From assembly GCA_943326315.2 (NCBI GenBank), contig CALPSU020000052.1, positions 1-10,896 of the forward strand: a DNA stretch of 10,896 nucleotides, given 5' to 3'. The notes beneath the pieces are model-generated. The model saw only the letters and a program-made list of their open reading frames with translations. It was not told the origin of the DNA and did no database searches. Each line of letters starts with the position of its first letter. The stretch's first letter is position 1. Below, piece by piece: positions 1 to 7,200 of the stretch. The position numbers were made by a program, and so were the translations under genes. The stretch comes from Chryseobacterium gleum. GTDB taxonomy: Bacteria > Bacteroidota > Bacteroidia > Flavobacteriales_D > Crocinitomicaceae.

Positions 1-230
1 AATTTTGTATTTTCATTTGCACCTGTTCTCCAAATTTCATCGAAAGCAACTACATTTCCAAATACGTTTCGCTCATTTTTACTAGGCCTAGAATATTCAA
101 TTTTGATATCCGTTAACCCTACTTTTTGTTCTATTTTAGCTAGTGGACTTGCTTTAGGTGTTTGAAGTTGAGCAGTTGAAGAAACTGTTATAATAACTGT
201 CGAGATAAGAGTATAAATTATTTTTTTCAT
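1..230 (-). CDS. DUF2911 family secreted protein, N-terminal part (runs off left edge)
   Basis: Reading the minus strand from the ATG at 230-228 gives 76 codons with no stop before the window edge, so only the N-terminus is present. It begins MKKIIYTLISTVIITVSSTAQ, a signal peptide with a short Lys-rich start, a hydrophobic core and likely cleavage near the A-Q pair. It continues with KASPLAKIEQKVGLTDIKIEYSRPS and then VFGNVV and IWRTGANENTK. The combination 'SP...Q.VGLTDI.I.YSRPS...R.VFG...W RTGAN' is the hallmark of DUF2911, a Bacteroidota family of exported proteins of unknown function. The family assignment is from motif recall; the function is unknown. The gene follows the DUF6495-like gene by 37 bp on the same strand, so co-transcription is possible. 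No clear Shine-Dalgarno is seen, which is normal for this phylum. Confidence 0.85.
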   Translation of the reverse strand, partial: MKKIIYTLISTVIITVSSTAQLQTPKASPLAKIEQKVGLTDIKIEYSRPSKNERNVFGNVVAFDEIWRTGANENTK

Positions 231-267
231 TGCTAATATTTTTACTAATTTACTTTTAATTAAATGA

Positions 268-735
268 TTAATTCACTAAAACATTTAGTGCGTCCCAAAA
301 TTCTTGTGAAGAAATAAAACACCCTTTTTCAAAAAGTTCATGAATTTCTTCTTCTCTTGAACTATTATAAGCTTTTTCTGTTTTAAAAATAGACAGTTCT
401 TCAGGTGATTTAGAAAGGGCTTCGTGAATAGATTCAGGAGTTGATAGATCAGATTTACCTGATTTTTTATTCAACGAAATCAATTCCATATTTTCTTTCT
501 TACATTGAAAAATCATACAAGCATCTTCACTTCTAAATTCAATGAATTGTAATTTTTCGTACACTTTTTGAAGAACCGTATCAGAAAACAATTCTACTAA
601 GGCGGTTGCTTTTGGAATATCAGAAACATTCATTTCAATCCATTCTTCATTCGTAACACCAGTAGTGATCATAAAATGTTTGAAATCTTCGTCAAAGATT
701 TGCATTTCTTCTTTTGTAAGGATTCTGTATTTCAT
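268..735 (-). CDS. DUF6495-like hypothetical protein
   Basis: This is a complete 155-residue protein, acidic and Lys/Glu rich, with no signal peptide or membrane segment, so probably cytoplasmic. It opens MKYRILTKEEM, has a central FSD (about residues 50-52) followed by a hydrophobic stretch, then DLSTPES near residue 96, TEKAYNSSREEE near 119-130, and a helical end containing FEKGCFISSQEFWDAL. This order of motifs (MKYxxLTKEE, FSD, DLxT, KAY, and a C-terminal 'EKG..I...E.W..L') matches my recollection of DUF6495, a small Bacteroidota-restricted family of unknown function. The start at 735 is chosen because the conserved MKY begins there. A weak -7-like TAATTTCG lies at 747-740 on the minus strand, which would make the transcript nearly leaderless; I regard it as tentative. 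No function is proposed. Confidence 0.75.
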   Translation of the reverse strand: MKYRILTKEEMQIFDEDFKHFMITTGVTNEEWIEMNVSDIPKATALVELFSDTVLQKVYEKLQFIEFRSEDACMIFQCKKENMELISLNKKSGKSDLSTPESIHEALSKSPEELSIFKTEKAYNSSREEEIHELFEKGCFISSQEFWDALNVLVN

Positions 736-775
736 AGGACGAAATTAATAATTTTTGAAGTTTTATTAATGAAAC

Positions 776-889
776 TTTAACCACAGAGTTTAAATTGAGT
801 TCATCACAAAGTATCACTGAGTTTTTTTTGTAAATTTTTAATGAATTAAGTGGTACTCTGTTAAATTTTCTGAGTAATCTGTGGTTAAA
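776..889. repeat. Degenerate 114-bp inverted-repeat (MITE/REP-like) element
   Basis: The ends are a perfect 11-bp inverted repeat: TTTAACCACAG at 776-786 and CTGTGGTTAAA at 879-889. Inside, both arms contain diverged CACAGAG-type words (CACAGAG 782-788, CACAAAG 825-831 and CACTGAG 835-841 on the plus strand; ACAGAG and CTCAG on the minus strand of the right arm), so the unit looks like a decayed long hairpin. From memory, elements built from 'TTAACCACAGAG...CACAGAG' words are widespread in intergenic regions of Bacteroidota and other phyla; I did not search for this. It sits between divergent genes and has no coding capacity. It may have inserted here, moved by a transposase elsewhere, or may form RNA structure. 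Confidence 0.6.
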
Positions 890-903
890 AAGCAGATTAC
901 AAT

Positions 904-992
904 AAGTTTCGTTAGATTTACGAAACTTATTGTAAAAGTTTCGTTATATTTACGAAACTTATTTGATTTATTTCGTTATATTTACGAAACTT
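904..992. repeat. Three palindromes with exact 32-bp period (putative operator array)
   Basis: Three 25-bp units lie at 904-928, 936-960 and 968-992, each starting 32 bp after the last and separated by 7-bp AT linkers (ATTGTAA, ATTTGAT). Each full unit is a perfect 9-bp inverted repeat, AAGTTTCGT and ACGAAACTT, around a 7-bp centre (TAGATTT in unit 1, TATATTT in unit 2). Unit 3 has the same TATATTT centre and right arm but begins TTATTTCGT, so only the outer 3 bases of its left arm differ. The array ends 9 bp before the ATG of the downstream ATPase gene. The centres read TA(G/T)ATTTAC, close to the Bacteroidota -7 element TAnnTTTG, so they could overlap a promoter. A 32-bp step is about three helical turns, which would place bound proteins on one DNA face. 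Confidence 0.85.
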
Positions 993-1001
993 TTATTAAT
1001 T

Positions 1002-2279
1002 ATGAAGGATGTACTAAAAACAATAATCGTTGAATCTCAAGAAAAAAAATTGGTTGAAATTCAATTAAGAGATATTGAAATCCCTATAAACACACAACTT
1101 ATTGTAAGTCTTATTGGTCCGAGAAGAAGTGGAAAAACATACTTATTGCATTCCGTCTATCAACAACTAATTGAAAATGGAATTAACCGAAATCAATTAA
1201 TTTACATCAATTTCGAAGATGAAAGATTGACAATGCAAACTACAGATTTAGATTTGATATTGCAATCTTATTTAGAACTGTATCCTGAAAATTTATTAGA
1301 AAACTGTTATTTCTTTTTTGATGAAATTCAAAATATTGATGGATGGGAAAAATTTATACGACGCGTGTTTGATAATCTTTGTAAAAACATTTTCGTTACG
1401 GGTTCAAACGCTAAATTATTAAGTACTGAAATTGCTACTTCATTAAGAGGAAGAACAATTTCATACACCGTATTACCTTTAAGTTTAAAAGAATATTTAC
1501 GATTTAAAAATGTAAGAGTATCGCTATTCAATACGCAAAAAAAAGCAGCGTTATTAAGTCATATTAAAGAATTTATTCTAAACGGGGGCTTCCCAGAAGT
1601 AATAAATTTCGAGAAAGACACGAGATTAAGAGTCTTACAAAGTTATTTTAACACAATGATCTATCGAGATATTATCGAAAGATATAAAATAACAGATCCT
1701 CTTATTTTAAAATATTTCATTAAAAAAATGTTTGCTGGGATTGGAAAACCAATGTCGATTAATAAGATTTATAATGACTTAAGATCTCAAGGATACAAGG
1801 TGAGTAACAATGTTCTCTATAATTTTGATGATTATTGTAAAACTATTTTTCTTAGTATTTCTATTCCAAAATTTGATTTTTCAGAAATAAAACAAGCAAA
1901 ATCAGAAAAGAAAACATACGCTATTGATACCGGTTTATTGGCCTCAATTGAGTTTAGTTTCTCTGAAAATTTAGGTAAATTATTTGAAAATGCTATTCTG
2001 CTTGAATTCTTAAAACAAGGAAAAGAAATGTTCTATTTTATGGACAAAGTGGAGTGTGATTTTATTGTTAAAGACAAAGATGTTTTATACCCTTTTCAAG
2101 TATCTTATATGATAGAAAATAGCGAAACAAAAGAAAGAGAATTAAAAGGATTAGTAGCTGCTTGCGAAAAATTAGGAGTAACAGAAGGTACTATAATTAC
2201 TTTTGATGAAAAAGAAGAATTGTTATACAAAGGAATCACTATAAAAATTATTCCTATGTATGAATATTTTCTTTATTGA
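1002..2279 (+). CDS. AAA family ATPase with DUF4143 C-terminal domain
   Basis: A 425-residue ATP-binding protein of the COG1373 type. Walker A is GPRRSGKT (residues 39-46), Walker B is YFFFDEIQ (103-110, D107/E108), a sensor-like VTGSNAKLL follows at 132-140 and an arginine-rich LRGR at 148-151. GGFPEV (195-200) is a familiar family signature. Residues about 235-290, containing MSINKIYNDLRSQGYKVSNN, resemble the winged-helix segment of these proteins. The C-terminal part (about 325-420) has the DUF4143 pattern: LFENAILLEFL, then ECDFIV, then PFQVSY, reminiscent of a PD-(D/E)XK fold but with Ser where the catalytic Lys would sit (Q366-V-S368). The ATG at 1002 is preferred over an in-frame TTG at 963, because the extension would be encoded by the palindrome array. 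The cellular role of this family is not established. An outer-membrane-type gene follows after 20 bp. Confidence 0.88.
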   Translation: MKDVLKTIIVESQEKKLVEIQLRDIEIPINTQLIVSLIGPRRSGKTYLLHSVYQQLIENGINRNQLIYINFEDERLTMQTTDLDLILQSYLELYPENLLENCYFFFDEIQNIDGWEKFIRRVFDNLCKNIFVTGSNAKLLSTEIATSLRGRTISYTVLPLSLKEYLRFKNVRVSLFNTQKKAALLSHIKEFILNGGFPEVINFEKDTRLRVLQSYFNTMIYRDIIERYKITDPLILKYFIKKMFAGIGKPMSINKIYNDLRSQGYKVSNNVLYNFDDYCKTIFLSISIPKFDFSEIKQAKSEKKTYAIDTGLLASIEFSFSENLGKLFENAILLEFLKQGKEMFYFMDKVECDFIVKDKDVLYPFQVSYMIENSETKERELKGLVAACEKLGVTEGTIITFDEKEELLYKGITIKIIPMYEYFLY

Positions 2280-2299
2280 ACTTAATTAAAAAATAACTT

Positions 2300-3049
2300 A
2301 TGAGAATAGAGATATTAAACTGCATTATAATATTTACCACTTTCTTTTTGAGTAATAACATGTCTGCTCAAAAAGACACCCTTCCAAAAAAATGGACATT
2401 TGACTTTCAATTTGATCAAAAAAAATCATTTGTAAACAATAAAGAATATGATAATCAGCCAATTTCAATTCAAGGGATTGCTTTAGGTTGGAAATACAAA
2501 GACAAGTTTACTGTTGGTATTGGAGGTTATTTTTCATTGTTTCAAAATGCCAAAATTCAAACATTACAATGGACTCCACTATTAGAAAGTAAAGCTCCAA
2601 ATGCTCAGATGTTTATTAAAGATAAATCTAAAGTATATTTAGCACAAAGCAGTACTAAGTTGTTTTATTTTACTCCAAGATTTGAGTATATGTTATACAA
2701 ATCAAAATGGTTAGATATAGATATTCCATTTGAAATTGGAGTTGGATATAGTAAAATGACAATGACAGATTATTTTTCTCGCGCAAACCTACCTTTGGTT
2801 GGACGAAAAGGAAAAATTTTAAAATCAGATAACTTTTTCATTCCTTGTTTGTTGGGCGTTTCAACTTTGGTTAAATTATCTAAAGACGTTGGATTTTCTT
2901 TTTCAGTAGGATATCGAAAAATTTTGAAAGAAATAGGTCAAAATTCGAATTACGATGGTGTCTATTATCAATTTGGGTTACAACTATTTCCAGAAAATAT
3001 TATCCAAAACATGAAAAAGGATTATAAGAATCGAAAAAACAAAAAATAG
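2300..3049 (+). CDS. Secreted hypothetical protein, probable outer-membrane beta-barrel
   Basis: A 249-residue protein whose first 24 residues form a signal peptide (MRIEILNCIIIFTTFFLSNN, with likely cleavage near MSA-Q). The rest shows alternating aromatic/hydrophobic strands with glycine-aromatic turns: IQGIALGWKYKDKFTVGIGGYFSLF, TKLFYFTPRFEYMLY, IPFEIGVGYSKM, FIPCLLGVSTLVKL, GFSFSVGYRKIL and GVYYQFGLQLF. This is the texture of a small 8- to 10-strand outer-membrane barrel, but I do not recognise the family. After the last strand comes a Lys/Asn-rich tail (about residues 232-249), so the barrel does not end on a terminal Phe. It begins only 20 bp after the ATPase stop, with no terminator or promoter visible between, so it may be co-transcribed with it. 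It lacks the motifs I would expect of PorP/SprF proteins. The function is unknown. Confidence 0.7.
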   Translation: MRIEILNCIIIFTTFFLSNNMSAQKDTLPKKWTFDFQFDQKKSFVNNKEYDNQPISIQGIALGWKYKDKFTVGIGGYFSLFQNAKIQTLQWTPLLESKAPNAQMFIKDKSKVYLAQSSTKLFYFTPRFEYMLYKSKWLDIDIPFEIGVGYSKMTMTDYFSRANLPLVGRKGKILKSDNFFIPCLLGVSTLVKLSKDVGFSFSVGYRKILKEIGQNSNYDGVYYQFGLQLFPENIIQNMKKDYKNRKNKK

Positions 3050-3105
3050 TGAAAAATTGACCATCAAAGATTAAAATTCAAACATCAATAATCAAAAATC
3101 CACCT

Positions 3106-3113
3106 TATATTTG
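3106..3113 (+). promoter_or_regulatory. Probable Bacteroidota -7 promoter element for the fructose-bisphosphatase gene
   Basis: TATATTTG is a full match to the Bacteroidota -7 consensus TAnnTTTG. It would place transcription initiation about 10 bp before the ATG at 3130. No convincing TTTG/TTG -33 box is seen 19-21 bp upstream; that stretch is a run of ATCAA/ATTCAAA-like words. The element lies inside a small inverted repeat, CCAC at 3100-3103 and GTGG at 3113-3116, which might be fortuitous or an operator. Confidence 0.55.
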
Positions 3114-3129
3114 TGGAAAAAAGAACGAT

Positions 3130-4152
3130 ATGTCAAAAGTTATCACACTGGGCGAATTTATAATGAAACGTGAGCACGAATTCGATGGTGCATCTGGAGA
3201 ATTAACACGTTTACTAAACGATATTTCTGTTGCATCTAAAATTGTTGCAAGAGATGTGCGAAGAGCTGGTTTAGTAGATGAAATTCAAGGGGCGCAAGGT
3301 GAAGTAAATGTTCAAGGTGAAGATCAACAAAAGTTAGACGTTGTTGCTGATAACCAATTCATTAAAATGTTCGAATCAGGTGGTGAAGTTTGTGGAATTG
3401 CTTCTGAAGAAAATGATGATTTTGTTGCCTTCAAAAGTGAATCATCAAAAAATGGAAAATACGTTGTATTGTTTGACCCATTAGATGGTTCTTCAAATAT
3501 CGATGTAAATGTTTCGATTGGGACTATTTTTTCGATTTACAAAAGAATTAGCAATAAAGGTGAATTAGCAACAATTGAAGATATGCTTCAAAATGGGGCT
3601 ACTCAAGTTGCTGCTGGTTATGTGTTATATGGTTCTTCTACAATGTTGGTTTATTCTACAGGCGCTGGAGTAAACGGGTTTACATTAGATCCTTCAATTG
3701 GTGAATATTGTCTTTCTCATAAAAATATGAAAATGCCTGAAATAGGTAGACAATATGCTATGAACGAAGGAAATATTAAAGTTGCAGAAAAAGGAATTCA
3801 AGATTATATTTCTTATTGCCAAGATAATGATCCTGCTACTAATCGTCCTTATTCAGGAAGATACATTGGATCATTAGTAGCCGATTTTCATAGAAGTTTA
3901 ATTAAAGGAGGTATTTATATTTATCCAGACACTCCGACTCACCCAGAAGGAAGATTGAGATTAATTTACGAATGTAATCCATTGGCTTTCATTGCAGAAC
4001 AAGCTGGTGGTTTAGCAACAACAGGTAGAAAAAGAGTTTTAGACATTGAACCAACAAAATTACATCAACGAATTCCATTCATCATTGGTTCTAAATTGAT
4101 GGTAGAAAGAGTGGTAAGTTTGATAGAAGCTGCAAGTGCTGTAGAGAAATAA
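3130..4152 (+). CDS. fbp: Class I fructose-1,6-bisphosphatase
   Basis: A cytoplasmic gluconeogenic enzyme that hydrolyses fructose 1,6-bisphosphate to fructose 6-phosphate and phosphate. The 340-residue length is normal for the class I family. Metal-site motifs are present: SEE (residues 92-94) and FDPLDGSSN (115-123, with D116, L118 and D119). The substrate-binding block GRYIGSLVADFHRSL is at 243-257, and the phosphate/metal block GRLRLIYECNP is at 274-284, with E281 equivalent to Glu280 of the mammalian enzyme. The position corresponding to mammalian Lys274 is Arg275, a conservative change. The N-terminus MSKVITLGEFIMKREHEF fits family members, so the ATG at 3130 is kept; an internal ATG at residue 12 would remove conserved sequence. 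It has its own promoter-like element at 3106-3113. The gene is followed by an inverted-repeat element and mfd, which has no metabolic link. Confidence 0.97.
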   Translation: MSKVITLGEFIMKREHEFDGASGELTRLLNDISVASKIVARDVRRAGLVDEIQGAQGEVNVQGEDQQKLDVVADNQFIKMFESGGEVCGIASEENDDFVAFKSESSKNGKYVVLFDPLDGSSNIDVNVSIGTIFSIYKRISNKGELATIEDMLQNGATQVAAGYVLYGSSTMLVYSTGAGVNGFTLDPSIGEYCLSHKNMKMPEIGRQYAMNEGNIKVAEKGIQDYISYCQDNDPATNRPYSGRYIGSLVADFHRSLIKGGIYIYPDTPTHPEGRLRLIYECNPLAFIAEQAGGLATTGRKRVLDIEPTKLHQRIPFIIGSKLMVERVVSLIEAASAVEK

Positions 4153-4163
4153 TTTTTTTATTC

Positions 4164-4271
4164 TTCCCCCTTTGGAGGGGGATCGAGGGGGAGGATAAAT
4201 TAAGTTTGAGTAGGTTTTACTTATTCAATATATAGTAAAATCCTCCCCCCTGCCCCCCTCCGAAGGGGGAA
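4164..4271. repeat. 108-bp intergenic inverted repeat with C/G runs (MITE/REP-like)
   Basis: The left arm (4164-4196) starts TTCCCCCTTTGGAGGGGG and ends GAGGGGGAGGAT. The right arm (4240-4271) starts ATCCTCCCCCC and ends CCGAAGGGGGAA. The arms are near-perfect reverse complements around a 43-bp AT-rich loop. Each arm also folds on itself (CCCCCT-TTGG-AGGGGG and CCCCCT-CCGA-AGGGGG), so cruciform or multi-hairpin RNA forms are possible. The G/C runs contrast sharply with the AT-rich surroundings. I recall near-identical 'CCCCCTTTGGAGGGGG' intergenic repeats in many flavobacterial genomes, but this was not searched. It fills almost the entire fbp-mfd gap and could terminate fbp transcripts. Its right end carries the only purine-rich GAAGGGGGAA tract before the mfd start. 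Confidence 0.85.
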
Positions 4272-4277
4272 AACATA

Positions 4278-7200
4278 ATGGATACGAAAGAATTAATTCA
4301 ACAATTTTCAAAATTATCAGCAATCGATTCGACGGCGAGTGAATTGCAAATTGTTGGTTCTCGTATTCATTGGAGCGGTTTAGTTGGCGCGTCTAAGGCT
4401 TTGTGTTCAGCAGCTTTGTGTTCACAAGTTCCGGGTCACCATTTATTTATTCTAAACGATAAAGAAGAAGCCGCTTATTTTTTAAACGATTTAGAAAGTT
4501 TATTTCCAGAAGATTCTCGCGTACTTTTTTACCCTGCATCCTATCGTGTTCCATATCAATTTGAAGAAACGGATAATTCGAATGTTGTTGCAAGAGCGCA
4601 AGTATTAGAAAAACTTAATTCTGGTAAAAATGCGTGGATTGTTACTTACCCTCAAGCCCTTTTTGAGAGAGTTCCCACGAAAGTTAATTTAACTACAAAT
4701 ACTCTAAAGGTTCAAGTTGGAAAGACTTACTCTATCGATTTTATGAATGAATTGTTATTAGAGTATCATTTTGATAGAGTTGATTTTGTATATGAACCTG
4801 GTCAATTTGCTATCCGTGGAGGAATTGTGGATGTATTTTCTTTTTCAAACGATCATCCTTTTAGAATTGAATTTTTCGGAGATGAAGTAGAAACAATTCG
4901 AACCTTTGATGCAACTACTCAACTTTCTATTCATAAGCACGAATATTTTAATATAATCCCAAATGTTCAAGGGAAAATGTCACATACAACCAATGGAACT
5001 TTTTTAGATTTTATTGGCGACTCTACAACTGTTTGGCTTTCATCTTACGATCAAATTTTAGGAGTTCTTGAATCTGAATATAAAAAAGCATTGAAATTAT
5101 ACGATGCTTATTCTGGCGAGATTAAACCTACTATTCCTAGTAATTTGTATATGAATATAGCAGATTTTAAAACTGAAATTTTAAGATTTTCTATTATCGA
5201 ATGGGGGCCTACATATTTTTTTAAATCTACTTTAAATGAGTCTTTTAAGTTTCAGCCTCAACCAAGTTTTAATAAAAATTTTGAATTATTACGTTCCGAT
5301 TTAATCGCACGTAAAAAAGCTGGGTTTACAAATCTAATTTTCTCAAATCAACCTAAGCAAATTGAACGATTAATTCAAATTTTTGAAGACATTGGTGGCG
5401 AGGTAGAATTTATACCTATGCCTTTTTCTTTACATGAAGGATTTATAGATACAGTAAATAAACTTGTTTGTTATACAGACCATCAATTGTTTGAACGTTA
5501 CCATCGTTTTAAATTAAAAGAAGGATTTCAACAAGCGAAACAAGCGTTAACCTTAAAGGAAATTTACAATCTTCAAAAAGGGGATTATGTAACACATATA
5601 GATCACGGAGTTGGCCAATTTTCAGGTTTACAAACGATTGATGTAAATGGAAAACCACAAGAGGCCATTCGATTGATTTACAAAGATGGCGATGTTTTAT
5701 ATGTCGGAATACATTCTTTACACCGAATTTCTAAATTCACAGGAAAAGATGGAATTGCCCCAAAAATGAACAAATTAGGTTCTCAAACGTGGGCTGTTCT
5801 AAAATCTAAAACCAAAACGAAGATCAAAGAATTAGCATTTGATCTAATTCAACTATACGCAAAACGCAAAAGTCAACCAGGATTCGCGTTTTCTCCCGAT
5901 TCTTATTTGCAAAATGAACTAGAAGCATCTTTTATGTATGAAGATACTCCAGATCAAATGAAAAGCACACAAGCTATCAAGGAAGACATGGAATCATCTA
6001 CACCAATGGATCGTTTGATTTGTGGAGATGTTGGTTTTGGTAAAACAGAATTAGCTGTAAGAGCTGCTTTTAAAGCTGTAGCGGATAGTAAACAAGTTGC
6101 TATTTTAGTTCCGACTACAATATTATCGATGCAGCATTATCGAAGTTTTTCAGCTCGTCTGAAAGATTTCCCTTGTAAAGTGGATTACATAAATCGTTTT
6201 AAATCAGCAAAACAAGTTACAGAAACCTTGAAGAAATTAGCTTCTGGGGAAATTGATATTTTGGTTGGTACGCACGCAATAGTTTCGGAAAAAGTTAAGT
6301 TTAAGGATTTAGGTTTAATGATTATCGATGAAGAACAAAAGTTCGGTGTTTCGGTTAAAGACAAACTAAAGACAATGCGAGCAACTGTCGATACTTTAAC
6401 TTTAACGGCAACTCCAATTCCAAGAACACTTCAGTTTTCATTAATGGGTGCAAGGGATTTAAGTTTAATCAATACTCCTCCACCTAATAGACAACCTGTC
6501 TTAACAGAGATTATTCAATTCAATGAGGAAGCAATTCGGGATGCAGTTGCGTATGAAGTTAGTCGAGGTGGACAAGTATTTTTCGTGAACAATCGTTTGG
6601 CAAATATCAAAGAAATTTCTGGAATGCTTCAGCGGTTATGTCCAGGAGTAAGAATTGGTATTGGTCACGGACAAATGGATGGAAAACAATTAGAAAAAAT
6701 AATGCTTGATTTTATTAATCACGAGTATGATATTTTAATTGCAACAACGATAATTGAATCCGGTATTGATATTTCTAATGCAAATACAATAATAATCAAC
6801 GATGCACATAATTTTGGATTAAGTGATTTACATCAATTGCGAGGTAGAGTAGGGCGTTCCAATAAAAAAGGATTTTGCTATTTAGTTTCACCAAATTTTA
6901 GTGTGATAACTTCAGAAGCAAGAAAACGATTAGAAGCATTGGTGCAATTTTCTGACTTAGGAGCAGGTTTTAACATTGCAATGAAGGATTTAGATATTCG
7001 AGGTGCTGGAAACATGCTCGGGGGTGAACAAAGTGGTTTTATTTCTGAGATAGGCTTCGAGATGTATCAAAAAATATTGAACGAAGCAATGGAAGAATTG
7101 CGTGAATCTGAATTCAAAGAATTATACGCAGATAGAAATACTGATTCGATGACCCATTTCGTGAAAGATTGTGTGCTTGAAACGGATTTAGAAGTTCGTA

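Noticed and set aside
904..992. CRISPR-like array
   Set aside because: Only three copies, each repeat itself a palindrome, with 7-bp AT linkers instead of unique 25-40 bp spacers, and no cas genes in the window.
963..1001. TTG start at 963 giving a 13-residue N-terminal extension of the ATPase
   Set aside because: The extension is encoded by the third palindrome and its flank, has no family resemblance, and an ATG at 1002 gives the expected N-terminus.
1328..1531. 67-codon minus-strand ORF inside the ATPase gene
   Set aside because: It is antisense to a well-supported gene with Walker motifs, and its product resembles no protein family.
2300..3049. PorP/SprF-type partner for the type IX-secreted protein
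   Set aside because: The barrel-like protein is shorter than that family, lacks its typical N-terminal NPAYAG-like motif, and lies far from and opposite to the surface-protein gene.
3058..3100. Tandem ATCAA-type repeat before the fructose-bisphosphatase promoter
   Set aside because: ATCAA/ATTCAAA words recur but with no fixed period and several mismatches; simple AT-rich composition explains it.
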